A stretch of 64,000 nt of DNA from Isoetes taiwanensis (taxonomy: Eukaryota; Streptophyta; Lycopodiopsida; Isoetales; Isoetaceae): assembly GCA_021234155.1 (NCBI GenBank), contig JAJEKV010000025.1, positions 9,859,017 to 9,923,016 of the forward strand. Reading direction: 5' to 3'. Of the stretch, positions 11,409-24,159 are shown piece after piece (position 1 is the first letter of the stretch; each line of letters begins with the position of its first letter). The notes beneath the pieces are model-generated. The model saw nothing but the letters and a program-made list of their open reading frames with translations, did not search any database and was not told the origin of the DNA. The position numbers were made by a program, and so were the translations under genes.

Positions 11409-13320
11409 GTAAGTAAACCGTTGTCGTAATTATTCATGAGGCTTTAGTTTTGTTGAGTTAAATTTTTACTCTTCGAGCCGCGTTAGCTTGCTTCGTCCCC
11501 ACACAAAGAGTGATGCTTTTCTTCACCTACTTAGAGATTGATATATATTCTTTCTAACCTTGTGTAATATGGATGAGGCAAAAAGCGCTTTTGAAATGCT
11601 TTTCGGTTTGGTAGGATATAGCCTTGGCAATTTGGCAAAACGAGACCTATCTGTTTGAATCCATATTAGAAGAACTTAGCTTGATAGAGGGAAAAATTAA
11701 AGGCAGCCTAAGGCGTTGAGACAATGGAGGATAAGCAAGAAGGCATGTTGTAAATTTAAATCATAGATCAACGGCTTGGTTCTGCGCCGAGTGTAAAATG
11801 GGACTATTATTTGCTCAAAAGCGATATCCCTCACGTTATTTTGTAGCAGCAAACTAAGTTCTGTCAAGGTTAAAGGTATGCTTTTAGGAAGATAACTTAT
11901 TGTTCCTCCTAAAAGCTTCTATTGCCCTTTTGTAACTTTTGTTCCTTTGAGGGTTAGGGTTTGATAAGTACGATCGATTGAGCACAACTTTATTTTATTG
12001 TGGAGTATAGGAGTAAGATCGGAGAAGCAAAGTTAAAAATCATGCATCTCCTGAAAATGTAAGGTTTCCCACGGCTAAAAGTTTTTGTTGTGATATTCTG
12101 CAAATTCAAGGCATCATGATGAGACACCTTATTAAGGCACATTTTTTGAGCCCGTTAAGGGACATAAGATGAGAGCGACTAAAGCTGAGTTTACGCAGCT
12201 GCGGAGGAGTTTCTACAACTTCCTTGAGGTTTTTCATGAAAAGTATTTGCTTTACCTATCAGCTCCTTTGCAGTTGAATCAAGTGTTCATTTGTACTTTT
12301 TTTTTTCAATAGGTTGAGTCTTTGGAGGTGGAGAAACTATCATAAGGGATGTCTTGGAGGTGAGCATAGAAAGGTCCTACAAATCTTGCATTGTGACCTA
12401 TGCCAAGTGATCCTTATTTTAAGTGATCCTATATACTCAAAGTGGAGAGAAACCCTTGCAACAAAACCCGGAAGTCTTTGATCCCGGGTTGGGAACTAAT
12501 ACATCAAGTCTTAGGGGCTTTTCTAACATTTTTAGGAATTTTCTAAGTTTGTATGAGATCTAGATATTTTCATATGAATGTGACCCTTTAATTTCAGCAA
12601 TGACATCACATCCAAGCATAAGCAGGCTACAAAGCAGGCTACAAAGCAAACAAGTTAATGCATTGCTTAGAGTTTTTATTCTAACACAAAGAGTGAAGGA
12701 AATTTATGCATAGAGCTCAGCTGAGCTAAATAAATGGAAATATCACGAAAATATAGTATGATGGGAATTTCTAAAAACACATCAACAAAGAGATTCTATG
12801 GCCATGAAAAATGTAATTCACCATCAACAAAGAGAATTGCTGGCATCAAAATAACACAGAGAATGTAATTCATGCTTGCTAGAATATTGTGCAAAAACGA
12901 AAAAGGAAAAGCAAATTAATTCATTTGCCAACATTATCTTCAAATACATCTATATCATCCTTAACATGTATGGAGCATTTTGACTAAAACTAAGTTATGG
13001 TAAGTAGATATAGTAATACAATGCAAATGTCAATGCAACATTCACCCGTTAATTCGGATGCAACATACCTTTACATTAATTTAGATGCAACATACACCGT
13101 TAATCCGCATCTTTTGCATGCCCTTCCCTCCTCCCATTCCCTTTACAATTTTTTAGAAGTCATATTTCTTACTACAAACTTTTAGTGCTCTCAATCTAAT
13201 ATGGCAAGACTTACGCATATGCATTGAAGCTAAATGCAGATGCATAACTACATGCACAACGCATATTACTATAATTATGCAACATTGAAGTATAATATCA
13301 CAAGAATAATAATATAACAT
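11409..13320. other. Unassigned, intron-like or intergenic
   Basis: AT-rich sequence with no convincing exon, possibly the downstream part of the split-gene model. A short duplication (CATCAACAAAGAGA) occurs near 12780 and 12823. Its right part may be the body of the decayed Helitron that ends at 13364. Confidence 0.3.
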
Positions 13321-13330
13321 TTGCTCGACT

Positions 13331-13364
13331 AACGTCTGGCAATGCCAGGCACATGCATTTCAAG
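13331..13364 (+). mobile_element. Decayed Helitron 3' terminus
   Basis: A short hairpin (CTGGC-AAT-GCCAG) is followed 11 bases later by CAAG and then T. The context CGACTAACGTCTGGC matches, in inverted orientation, the better preserved Helitron end at 36640-36680, where CTAG is intact. I read CAAG as a mutated CTAG. The 5' end was not found. Confidence 0.4.
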
Positions 13365-14040
13365 TCATGCATGTAAGTTAAAAGTCGCCAAATGCCTAAA
13401 GAGTGACAAGATTTATCACGTCTTGAAGTCTTACTTTTGTTATGCAGCTCTAGGGCATGGTATCATTGGAAATGAAAATACCACTCTCATGTGCAATGTG
13501 CATGGGGTAGCAAGCATGGACACCTCCATCATTGTGTTGGCCATTGTTCACCAAATCGTATGTGGAAATGCATCCTTGGAATTGAAGTCAATCTTCTAGA
13601 ATTTCCAGCACAAAGTCAATTGTTTTGATCTTTATTTCTTAGCTTACAATTGCTACAAGCAAAAAACAATTTTTGAACCTTGCCCATCCTCATTTGTACT
13701 TCCTTTTCTATGTGCATTTTTTTTTGTGATTGACTTCAACTTATATTTTTTTTTTAAAAAGGCTTCTTGAAGTTTGTCCATCCTCATTTTGCACTTCCTA
13801 CTTGCTACATGGTTAATTGTGGGAGGCCAATTTGTAATTATCAACTCAATATCATGAATATTAGCGACTCTAGAAACAATATATAGAATCGATATAAGTT
13901 CTAATATTTCCTAATATCATAAAGTCTTTAAGGCACATCTAGACATATGCCCGAGCAGCTTGTAATACACATTACTAGTATTCTCTAATATGTTAATATG
14001 TTCTCTAATATGTTAATATTCTCTAGTTCTTGGCCCATAT
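13365..14040. other. Unassigned AT-rich DNA
   Basis: Plus- and minus-strand frames of 60-85 codons occur without motifs. There are T-rich tracts near 13715 and 13750. Nothing assignable. Confidence 0.3.
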
Positions 14041-14050
14041 TTACTTACAG

Positions 14051-14425
14051 TAGCGGTCGCGGCGAAAATTATTTCAGTACAAATTATTGAAGGGCCTATT
14101 TTCGCACCAGTAGCCATGGTGCGAAATCGATGAGATTACAAATTATTGAAGGGCCTATTTTTGACCGCGGTGGCTGCGATTAAATCGATAGGTCCGTTGA
14201 TTCTGAGGGCCATATTTTTCGCGACGCCCGCGGTCGCGAAAATTGACTTCGATTACAAATTATTGAAGGGCCTATTTCGCCGATCAGGTAGCGCGGTGCT
14301 AAATCACTCGATTACAAATTATTGAAGGGCCTATTTCTCCGATGGCTCTGATCGCGAAATACGTGGATCCAGTTTAGTTCTGAGGCCCATATTTAGCACC
14401 GCGTGGCCATGATCGCCCAATACAT
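14051..14425. repeat. Hairpin-repeat cluster E
   Basis: Six to seven units at about 58-59-bp spacing. The spacer ACAAATTATTGAAGGGCCTA recurs at about 14079, 14138, 14254 and 14313. Cores are variants of CGCACCAGTAGCCATGGTGC, with best stems at 14101-14127 and 14218-14243. It shares its spacer and final units with cluster D. Confidence 0.75.
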
Positions 14426-14489
14426 GCATCAATTTACTTACAACACGGCATTTACGCTGCGAAGCACTGTCCAGAATTGATAAATAAAC

Positions 14490-16880
14490 CAACTCTTTTA
14501 CGGTAGAGAGCGTTATCAAGAGCTCTCAATACGGACATAACCTTTGCCTTGCCTACATCTCATTGATCTCCACTCCCTTGATCGCTCAACATTTTGCCGG
14601 ACTTATACCAAGTCGCCCTCTTTTTTTCCCCGCCGGGTTTTTGTCTAAACAACTTAGCAAGTGTTGATTCACTCGTTTCCGTGATTTCTTCACCCACTTG
14701 CACCGCGATCCTTACGTAAAACCATTGACACATCCTCGGCCGCAAGGAATTCCCAACCCGAACCTCGTGTTGGTTGTGAAGCGGAAGAATGCATTCTTTG
14801 CTTGCTTATGGGACTTCTCCATTCCACAATGTATTCCAAATTCCCGGGCTTCCATACTCCCGACAAACCACACACCATGTGCGAGCGAATATGGACATAG
14901 TGAGTCAAATTGGCCTCACCCCATGCCGGTCGAGGAAAGACTTAGTGAAGTTTGTGGGATCACACGGAATTTGGCAACATCATTTTCCTGCACTACCTTT
15001 TTTCTCGCATTTCCTTTACCAAAGCATGATGAGAAATCCCGCCATGCCTTGATTTTCTTCGGCGTGATCCGCCACGATCATTTCTCCTCGGTACAAATAA
15101 GATCCTTGTAAGCTTCCCAAACACCGATAAGTTCTCTTTTTGGAGGCAAAAACCTCTTAGCCTTTGGACCACCCATACTGGGTTTTGAGGGAACCTTGCC
15201 TGGGATACCTTTGGATCTTGAAGTATTTTGTAGTGCCCACCATGAAGTCCCACATTAGATAGCACCTTTTCAACTTCATGCATGGCAGCTTCCCTAGAGC
15301 TTTGGGGTGATTTATTCCAAGCAAACAGGATACTCATGTAAACCATCTTGTCTATGATTCTCAAGAAAGCATGAAGGGTGCATATGTGTACTCTTCTTAA
15401 CTGAATTGGCGAGAATTGGCATCAAGGTTGTGTCCTTCTCTTCTCTATTTTGTGGCTCATCACGGACCACGGTCTAATGTACTCTTGTCCAATCCAGTTT
15501 GAATCTCTTCTTGCATAGAGGCGGTAGGGGACAAGCACGAGTAGTCTTACCAAAGATCATGCTTCATTACGTACATGCATTTTATTGTCTTCAAATCTGC
15601 AGCAAGATGCCATTCAACCTCGTACTCACCATATCCGGGGCGCAAGTTTTTCTCCGATTCGTGAGAGGCAATCATTGTGGGAATGGGTGCTTGATCAAAA
15701 AAACCCATTTCGAGTATCTTGTGATTTTCCTCACGGTACACGAAATAAACCAACCCACCAAATGTGATCTTCGGTTTGGACGGAAAACTTATCATCTAGA
15801 TTTGACTCTTCATTCCACGTATTCAAAGCTCTGTTCATTAGACTTTCGTGAAACCCTCTCGTACTTCTATTTCACCAATTCCATTTCATCCAACTTCAAA
15901 ACAATTCTTAGTTTGCGGTAAGACTCTTCTACCTTCATATCATAAAAATCGAACCAAAAGGCTGAAGCATTCTAATTAAGTCTATCCAAAGAATTGTTAT
16001 TTTCATTAAGGCGTAAAGTATCACCAAACTTGACTTCTTCTTACCTTTGGTATAGGATGCCAATGTATCCAAGTTGACACTTTGCTGGTCAGTGATACAT
16101 ATCATCAAGAAGCTCTTGCACTTGTGCGTTTTCTCGATGACCTACTCCTTGGTAGTAGAATAGTTTTGGTAATGCCTTGTTGTTTAAAGCCATCCTGCAA
16201 GCATCACGAACAAAGCAATATAAGCTTGCCTACTTATTCCGACATTGTCACACGGTTCTTGCGATTACGAGGTTTGACTGTTCCCCAACTCCCCGCAATA
16301 GTTGATGTACTACTGACTTTCCTAAGTTGAATGCTACCGGGCGCTTTAACATTCTCAATACATCATCTTTAGTAACTAATTTCTTTAATAAACCGCAATA
16401 TTAGCGGTTTTCTCTTATTTTCTTACGCAAGATTTGGATCAACAAGCTTTTTAATAGCCATGACCCTTTTTTTAGCCTCCACCCCTGGGGCTAATATATT
16501 TATGGGCTTCGGGTTTTTGCCCTCTCCCTGATCCCCGATTGGAGTTCTTTTAAGCGTTTGACCCGCTTGTGAAGGGAATCATTTTCTTGCGCCAACCCTC
16601 TTCATTCCTTGCTGCATTGCATTCATCTCGATCACCAATTTCTGATTTTCTACCTCCAATTCATTGAGCTTACTTAGCTCCTTTGGAGCTGATTAACATC
16701 GATAAAACTTTGCAATTGAATCCATACACAGTGGTTATACATGGCACAAATGTGGATCAATATTACCATTAACAAATTATTACAAGAACCTAGTAACCCT
16801 TTGTTGTCCCTTACAAGCAAATTCAATAAGGCCCGGATCAGAGTGGAAGTTTGGATGGGCTCGAGTGAAAGGATCACATG
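14490..16880 (-). pseudogene. Decayed transposon-like coding region, minus strand
   Basis: Read from right to left, minus-strand frames suggest one protein broken by stops and frameshifts: a coiled-coil-like stretch near 16600-16690 (LSKLNELEVENQKLVIEMNA), a lysine-rich part near 16440-16520, a segment at about 15890-16000 (KVEESYRKLRIVLKLDEME), a segment at 15547-15795 (with EYEVEWHLAADLKTIKCMY), and 14993-15364 (with SNVGLHGGHYKILQDP). The DLKT-KC motif is loosely like a segment seen in some DDE transposases, but I cannot name a superfamily. It lies immediately right of hairpin cluster E. The region is certainly inactive. Confidence 0.35.
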
Positions 16881-17890
16881 GATCTGATTGGCCTTTAGCC
16901 CAGAGGTCTATATTCATGGCTCCGAGCTTCGCAATGCATCTTCATCTATTGGTTGCTTCCAAGTGAACTTATTCACGTAAAGGCGGGCATTCTTTTGGCA
17001 CTTGCACTCTAAATTGACCCTCGAATTAGTTTGATCACTAAGCAGAAGTATTAGAAGGAAGAACACTCAAAGGAATGCAATGACGACTTCGGAAACCAAA
17101 TACCTTTGCCATTGGCGTGCAAAAGACCGAGAACCGGGCGGAGATTAGAATTAGGAAGATTCTTGCCAACAAAACAGCCGAAATTGAAAAATTTCGCTCT
17201 ATTCTTTAACAAGAATCACTATAATCGAATTCAAAAAAACTGCCCGGGGCGATGGCAAGATCGTTGGCTTCGATGGCCCTTTGATAAAGGTCGATGGCGC
17301 GGGGCAAGCTCGATCGATGGTGCCAAGCTTCGATGGCATAAGCTTCGAAGGTGGGAAAAACGAAAATCCTAGATATAATCATCAAATATTGGTCGTTAGG
17401 AAATAATGATTGCGGGGTTAAGGTTGGGGGTTAGGTTCGGAGGTTAGGTAGTTAGGTTAGGGGAGAGTGAAATTTAGGTATGGAGGGGGGAAGCTAGGTT
17501 CGGGATCCTACGTGGCGGCCCCCCTAATATATTCTTAGGAGGCCCTTATTTGACCTCAAAAAAACTCTAATGGCAATCTTCTAGCAAATTATCAATAAAT
17601 TGACAATGTTTTTCATACAATTTTATTCCTGGAGAAGCCACAAGCATATTTCTTCACATATTCTTCATTCATTCCAGAGTATGTAAAAGAAATGGAAGTT
17701 AGGCATTATAGAAAAGCACAGTTACAATGACGAAAAACTTACCTATGGAGGATCTCATTCATTGAGCGAGGACCAAGCACAAGTTAGCCAATTTCCAGAG
17801 TGGCTATCCAGCAACAGTCGCCATTGACAGTTTACAGCCGATAATAGATTTGGAGCGGTTATTGGCATATTCTAGGCATATAGTGGCATA
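16881..17890. other. Unassigned, with short CGATGGC repeats
   Basis: At about 17250-17355 the words CGATGGC and TTCGATGG recur irregularly. At 17410-17470 GGTTAGG-like words recur but are too irregular for a telomeric tract. No gene is seen. Confidence 0.35.
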
Positions 17891-17893
17891 TAA

Positions 17894-18348
17894 GAGAGGG
17901 TGCCCACCTTTGGTCCATTTAAGGGGAGGTTGGATCGATGACTGCCTTCTTGTGCTCAGAACACAGCCATGAATGGCTTTTGGATGCCCCAGATGTGGCC
18001 CTTTCCATTGCCCTAAAAATAAACCTATTTGGAGCCTTCGTTAGACTACGAGGCTTCAAATGGGGCTCTCTTTTGGCCCCTAATGGAGCATCCCATGCCC
18101 TGTGCCATTGAAATCCATCGAGGGCATCTCAGAATAGGGCATGCATATATTCATTTGAAAGCTCTTGATGAGGAGATTCAAATGCATCTAGTCCGTTAGA
18201 ATTTCGCCTCTTCTTTGAAAAAGATTTTTAGATCAAAGAAAACAAAGAAAAAAGAGGGGGGTTTCACAGGACTTAATATAACCCGTTAGATCTCGAGCCA
18301 TTTGGGACCAATCCATAGGGGATATGTGCCAAAGGTAGGCACTCTCCC
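17894..18348. mobile_element. MITE-like element with 20-bp terminal inverted repeats
   Basis: The left end GAGAGGGTGCCCACCTTTGG (17894-17913) and the inverse of the right end, GGGAGAGTGCCTACCTTTGG (18329-18348), match at 17 of 20 positions. The length is 455 bp with no coding frame. No matching target duplication was found, so the boundaries are tentative. Confidence 0.4.
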
Positions 18349-19480
18349 TTACACGGAATATGCCACAAACCCACATGGACAAGGACTTGCCCCTTGGGGC
18401 AACCCAAAAATGGGAGAAAAAAAAAGGGAACAGAGTGCATGAAGTTTTGATCTATTCCTTATGAATGTACTACTCTTATCTCTTGCCTAAATTCTCATTG
18501 TGAGCTACAGAGAAGGAACCGACTTGGCATGAGAAATTGCATGAAGTTTTAATCTATCCCTTGTAAATGTATTATTGCTTAAATTCCCATTACGGTGGAC
18601 TTGATAAAAGAATTGCATTTGCTCCCATCTACCTTTAAGAAGGAAGCAAATCTACATCTTGCCTAAATTCAATGAGTGAATTGTCAAGCTCCAAGAAGTA
18701 TTTGACAACTGAAAAGAGGTCATAGTCTAAAATACTTAGGAAAGGACAAAAAAAGAGGGAGAGTGAAATTTTGCCCTGACCTCCTTTTTTAAAGACGAAA
18801 AAGCAGGGGGCTTGAAATTTCGCCTCCAAACTACTTGTTTTTCAGATCGAAACTTGAGGTCGATCGCATGTCGATCTCCCCTATCCTTCGATGCTCCCAT
18901 GCAATGACCAACGAAGAAAAACTGCCAAAAACGCACTAGAAAAAAAAAAGATATCAGGGGGCAAACTTTAAGCCCCCTGTTTTTTCACAAATTTTCATCG
19001 ACAAAAAAGTTCATTGTGAAATTTCCGGGCGACCGCCAGATGCTACTCCTTTCAAAATTGCTTTAAGTGGTTTGAACAAAAACTATGAAAGACTTTGGAT
19101 TAAGAAAAAGGATATAATGTATAGCATGAGTAGCTAGTTGCTAGAATCGCCAAAAGAATAAACCTTCAAGTTGCTTTTGGCAGGAAGGAGTGTTGCATTC
19201 ATGCCATTTTTGGGCAAGGTCCCTCTTGGCACATAGGGTACAACTAGTCGGGATATGAATGCACTTGAACCATACCATATAATTGGCAAAAGAAAGAGAA
19301 GGAAAACATTGGTATCAACTGTGTTGCCCATTCCCAATAAATGAGAGATCCCATGTTTCAAAGAATCCACCCTTTGGCCCTAGCTTCTAAAGACAGCATT
19401 GCCTTCTATAGTTGGAAAGAAACTATAGTTGGGCATTCAACATCCAGTGCCCAAACAGTAGAGGAAGTGATTCGATGTCA
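18349..19480. other. Unassigned DNA
   Basis: Contains A-rich tracts and short self-similar words (GCATGAAGTTTT at about 18437 and 18539). No gene, repeat array or element end is convincing. Confidence 0.3.
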
Positions 19481-19672
19481 GGTGCCCACACCTTAAACAT
19501 CAAAGGAAGTTGGTGCCCACACCTTAAACATCAAAGGAAGTTGGCTCAGAGGTGCAAGTTCCCACACAATTTTCAGTCATGCCAACACAATAGATGAGGT
19601 CCCTAGTCATGCCAACACAATAAATCAAATCCTGTCTTTTCCATCTCTCATGCCAACACAATAGATCATAAA
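19481..19672. repeat. Short tandem duplications
   Basis: A 31-bp unit beginning GGTGCCCACACCTTAAACAT is present twice (19481-19511, 19512-19542). Further right, CATGCCAACACAATAGAT-like words occur three times (about 19578, 19608, 19649). Confidence 0.75.
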
Positions 19673-21720
19673 AGTCCGGCTTTCTAACACGTCAGTTGGA
19701 TCCAACACGTTAGTTAGATCTAGCAACATCCATGTAATTGACATGTCCAAAACCTTCAACCAATTTGTGCTATGCCCTTATGAACATATACTCAGATGAG
19801 TCTAAAAGCCCAAAATAATTGCATTACACAACTGGGTTAATGTGGGGTCCGTGATCAACCAAGGCCAATAAATAGCAAGTAAAATTTACACGCCAAAACC
19901 CCATTTAAGGATTTGAAGAGTAGGCCACCCAAACCCATAAAGAAGAGGTGAGGTAAGGAAAAGGCAAAGCCAAAGAACGAGAAGAATCAGCAAGGTGTAA
20001 GCTAAATAATAAAGAAGCATTAAAGCAGCTATAAAGAAGCAATTAAAGGCCTGGTGGGCCTGTTTTAAGTAAGGGACAACCCTACTACCAAATTTTTGAA
20101 TGCCTGCAGTAAGACACTCTCCAATCCCTCCACATAATTTTAGCCTAGTCCTAAATACAGACAGCTCAGATGCAAAACGTGACCTTCAGATCTTACATTG
20201 CCAGTGTCTCTATCCATGCTACATATTGCATTATTATTCCTGCATTAATTCTTCAAAAACAAAAGCATACCCTATATGGCCTTGACATGCATGCACCCTC
20301 TGAAATTAAATTCAACCAAAACAGGGTAAGTGAAGTCTCCTTGGAATATTAATGCTTCACAAAGACCCAACGGTTTGTGCATATACAAGTAAACCCATGT
20401 GCAAAATGTCCATATCAGACTTACCAAGTCCAAACAAACAGCATATGCTAAACCAGAAAGTCTAGGTGTCTGCATGGCAGTGCAAAACAAATTCAAAACT
20501 CAGATTTTAGGCTAAGATATATTTAGAGATATAAATCTGCATGAGATTTGAATAAATTTATTTGCATGTAGATAAGCAAGAGAAATAGTACCAGGCAGAG
20601 GTCTTTAAATGTAGGCACATGGAATGAGGACCCCAGCATGCCCAAAACGAGGAGACTTAGATTAGAGGGAGGCGGCTTCTCATAACTGCAATTTACAAAC
20701 AAGAGCAAAGGACGGTGCAGACTACTAAATGCTAGTTCAGAAACCCCACGTCTGCTGTAAATTTTGTAAAAATGGGATTTACTCACTGCACAGAGCCACC
20801 AAGGTAGCCATCTTTATTTTGAGAAGAAACTCTTCGTCTTCTTTTTCTGGGTTTTTTTTTGGGAATTCCTCCCTTTCACTTGGAACCTTCTTCTGCATCT
20901 CTAGATTGCCAAACCCTTGTCTTCTTCTCTACAAAAGCTGCCAGATTTTAGTTACAAAGATATGCCTGCCTTTTTCCTGTTACCAAAAGCCTATGTTCAC
21001 AAGCACGAGAAAAGAATATAAAATCTCATCCATACCTACCTGATTTCCAGGTTGGTTTTAAGATCCATACGTGCTCCAGCCTGGCACTTAGAAATTCTGT
21101 ACTCTGTAGTAGTTTCTTGGAGTTTCAAAAAAGCAGCCATGCATACTTATTAGCAGAAACCAAACCAATAAATATGAAAATGGCCCAAGGGATGTGTTGC
21201 TGACAGAAGTTTGCACTAGTCTGACATACGCTATTATGATCCACAAGCCAAATCGCCCACTTCAGAAAACATATCTGCTTCTTGTAGCTCATAAATTTCT
21301 AAACTTTTCATGCAGTGCATTAACTATTTTTCTTCTTTGTGAATGTGATTGTCTATTTCTTATTGCATCAACAAGTTTTGAATCAGACCACAAATAAATA
21401 TGCATTTCAAGCTTAACAAATGCTTCAATTCCTTGTTTCAATAAACATACAGAGGCAACACAAAACTCTCGTTACATCATACAGAAACATCAGTAACGAA
21501 CTCCTGGTATGGAACTTCTAAACTTCAGTCTTGTATTGCATTCTCGAGGTCCATACAGGACCAAATCTAATCATTTTTCACAATTTTCCTGTATTCTGTA
21601 GCTGTCCTCTCTAACATTCAAAAGAGCAAGTATTTAAGAAAATCTGGCCTCCTTATTCATCTTGCAAAGCTTGCATGAGTATAAGCTCCAGAAAATCTGG
21701 TGGAGCTGAGCGTACTGTGT
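19673..21720. other. Intergenic, downstream of the DRB2-like gene
   Basis: AT-rich sequence without a convincing coding frame. The right-hand part lies just past the poly(A) signal of the minus-strand gene. Frames around 20100-21400 show no motifs or consistent splice signals. Confidence 0.4.
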
Positions 21721-21722
21721 AC

Positions 21723-21728
21723 TTTATT
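21723..21728 (-). terminator. Poly(A) signal of the DRB2-like gene
   Basis: AATAAA on the minus strand, about 330 bases downstream of the stop codon at 22061. It is the best-placed canonical signal, giving a 3'UTR of roughly 350 nt. Confidence 0.55.
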
Positions 21729-22060
21729 TTCACGAGTTGCATCTGAAATGCGAATTTAGCTTTGCTGGTCACAAGAACCAGTCCAGAACACCCAACCAAA
21801 CGAACCATTGGCACAAGTAGCAATCACGTTCAGCTCTCATCTCAAGCCATGTAAGGATGAAATGGTTCAGCATGTAGTTGGAATATATCTGAAGTACCTT
21901 GGTCAACTGAGTAATCTGGCATCATCAAAAAATGCAGTCCATTTGACCAATGGATGAATCACCACAGCAGAGGACTGGGATGCTAAAAATATTAGCAAGT
22001 CGGGCTAATGTACACAGTGGCATCAAACAGATTCAAGCCACTTTCCAATACTCCAATTGC

Positions 22061-23648
22061 TCAGCAGCTGTTGAGCCTCAAATTGCTCAGCAATTGTTGG
22101 GTCTTCTCCTCATTGGGATCATTCTTTTGTAAGTCCTGTATTTCCTGTATTTGAACACGCGGAGGAGGCGCCGATCCAAGAACAGCTACTGTTCTAAGCT
22201 GCACTGGAGGCGCAGTAGTACGAGGCATCACAGGGTTTGGTCTACCAATTGTGGACCCTGACCAGAAATTGGAATCAGGATTGGACCAAATCATCCTATG
22301 AGCATTGCCACACATAACAGGACTTTTCTCAGGCATACTCCTATGTCTATCCTTGTCAACATCCACCTTTGGATGCTCCAATCCAAGCCATTCATCTTCA
22401 TCCCTCCGATGTTCGTCCAATGGAATGGGGACATCATGCTTCTCTTTTCGTCCTAAAGAAGGAATGGACCTGATTTGTGTAGGAATTACTCTTGGGAAAG
22501 GAACAATTGACCTGTTTGGTTCTCTACAAAGACCAGCTGAATCATGCAGAGCTGATGAAGATGAAGATGATGCAGTTTGGCGACTTCTTGGGGAATGTGA
22601 ACTGTACGCGGCTGCCGGTTGCAAATGGATGCCATTTTGCTGGAGGTATCGCTGAATCTGGGAACTTTCACTAGGTCCATATTGGTATCCCTGTCCAGAT
22701 AATCGAGCAGGACCTCCTGGAGCTGATCGAAGCCGGACTCTAGGAACCCCACTTGAAGTTGTAAGTGAAGCTTTGGAAGTTTGCTGCAAAGAGATGTACC
22801 GGTCATCTTTCCCATAGGCTCTAGCTATAGCTCGGGCAATGATATTTTGTTCCTGTTCTTCGGTTACTTCAGATTCGGGTGGCATCATCATCGTTCCATA
22901 TTGTTTCGGTACTGCACACAACCCACACAAAATCAGCAAAACTTTTTTGCGCCAAAAAACACAAACTACAGTACGTTACATAATGAAAGAAGAAATTAAA
23001 TCATATCCTGTTTATTCCCAAAAATGACTCGTAGGTTGCAATGATAAACGAAATGGATTGCTGAAGTTCACGAAATAACAGTAAAAGAGAGAAAGAATCG
23101 TTACATTGCTTGAATCCATGCCATGCCGTCATAGCAGCATTTTTTTCAGCTTGTTTTTTCGTTTTCGCAGGTTCCCCAGTGAATGAAACCCCAGCTACCT
23201 CCACTGTACATGTAAAAACTGGCAGATGACCAGGTCCGGTTCTGGTAGTAATATACACGGGGAGAGACACTCCGGCCCTCTGGGCGGTTTCCTGCAACAA
23301 GTTCTTGCATACTCCGGTTTCATCCTGTTTTAAACGTAGAACGAGCGTCAATCCTGTAAATAAGATGCTTAATAAGAAACAAAAAAAACTCCAGTGGATT
23401 ACCAAGATCCTTGCAGCTAGAGACTGTGACGGCCCCCTCCGAGATAACGTGTTCAGAGCAACCTCTGCGGCGGCGTGCTCTGCTTGCCTCAGCGTAGCAC
23501 AGTAATTAGGACTCTCAAATATCTCCCCATTGAAATTTACAGTAGCCTTGAAACGGGGAGCATGATCGGGGCCTTCCCTGATGTTAGAATATGAAGGCAG
23601 GTTGAAGCAGCTCCTTTGAGCCAATTCCTGAAGCTGATTCTTATACAT
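22061..23648 (-). CDS. DRB2: DRB2-like double-stranded-RNA-binding protein
   Basis: Coding exons on the minus strand are 23403-23648, 23105-23324 and 22061-22911, separated by GT-AG introns of 78 and 193 bp. Together they give 1317 nt, or 438 residues. dsRBD1 covers about residues 1-70 (MYKNQLQELAQRSCFNLPSY; RQAEHAAAEVAL at 54-65). dsRBD2 covers about 83-155, with KKQAEKNAA at 138-146. The rest (about 156-438) is a Ser/Pro/Arg-rich, probably disordered tail. The family is known as plant DRB cofactors that bind double-stranded RNA and work with Dicer-like enzymes in small-RNA pathways. The length fits DRB2 (434 residues in Arabidopsis). DRB3 or DRB5 remains possible because all share the dsRBDs. 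The start is placed at MYKN because that is the family N-terminus and a splice acceptor (TTTGTGCAG) lies two bases upstream. The frame is intact and this is the most credible active gene in the window. Confidence 0.93.
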
Positions 23649-23650
23649 AA

Positions 23651-23906
23651 CTGCACAAACAATAACCCAATCCTGTTCGGTGTTATATTGGCAAAGAGTA
23701 CCAAGTTTTGAGCAGCTGAAACGCCAGGTATTGAAATCTTTTAATCGTGAAGGCTGTTCCGCCAAGAATTCGAGTTTTTTGTAACTTAAAGCGACAGAAC
23801 CGTCATAAGCAAAAGCAAATCAAGCAAACCTAACCTCAGAAAGCCGGCTTATTCTTTGAAATCTACAACTCTATGACCAGAATTAAAAAGCTTGGTGCCA
23901 AAGTAC
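23651..23906 (-). other. 5'UTR intron of the DRB2-like gene
   Basis: A donor CAG|GTACTT at 23906 and an acceptor TTTGTGCAG ending at 23651 leave only TT before the ATG. The reading frame stays open upstream of the ATG into this interval, but the extension has no family similarity, so I treat it as intron. Confidence 0.6.
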
Positions 23907-24159
23907 CTGCAATGTGAAAAAATGCCAGTACAGGCTCCAAAAAACACTTTCACCGCATGAGAGAGCTGCCTAGGACGCTCCCTGCAATTACGGAGCTCAA
24001 AACTGAAACCAAATCGCCGAAGTTGCTAAAAAACTCGATGCCGGCTCGTTTGAAGCGAAGAAACCATAGAAATAAGCGGATTTTGATTCTGAAAGCCAAA
24101 ACAGGCTAAAAATAGAGGTTAATTGGATCGCCGAGAAGAGATGGAGCTGAAAAAGAAGG

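Noticed and set aside
17410-17470. Interstitial telomere-like tract
   Set aside because: GGTTAGG-like words are irregular and never form a run of TTTAGGG.
23649-23765. Upstream in-frame ATG that would add 39 residues to the DRB2-like protein
   Set aside because: The extension lacks any DRB similarity and lies in the probable 5'UTR intron. The splice acceptor TTTGTGCAG ends two bases before MYKN, the usual family start.
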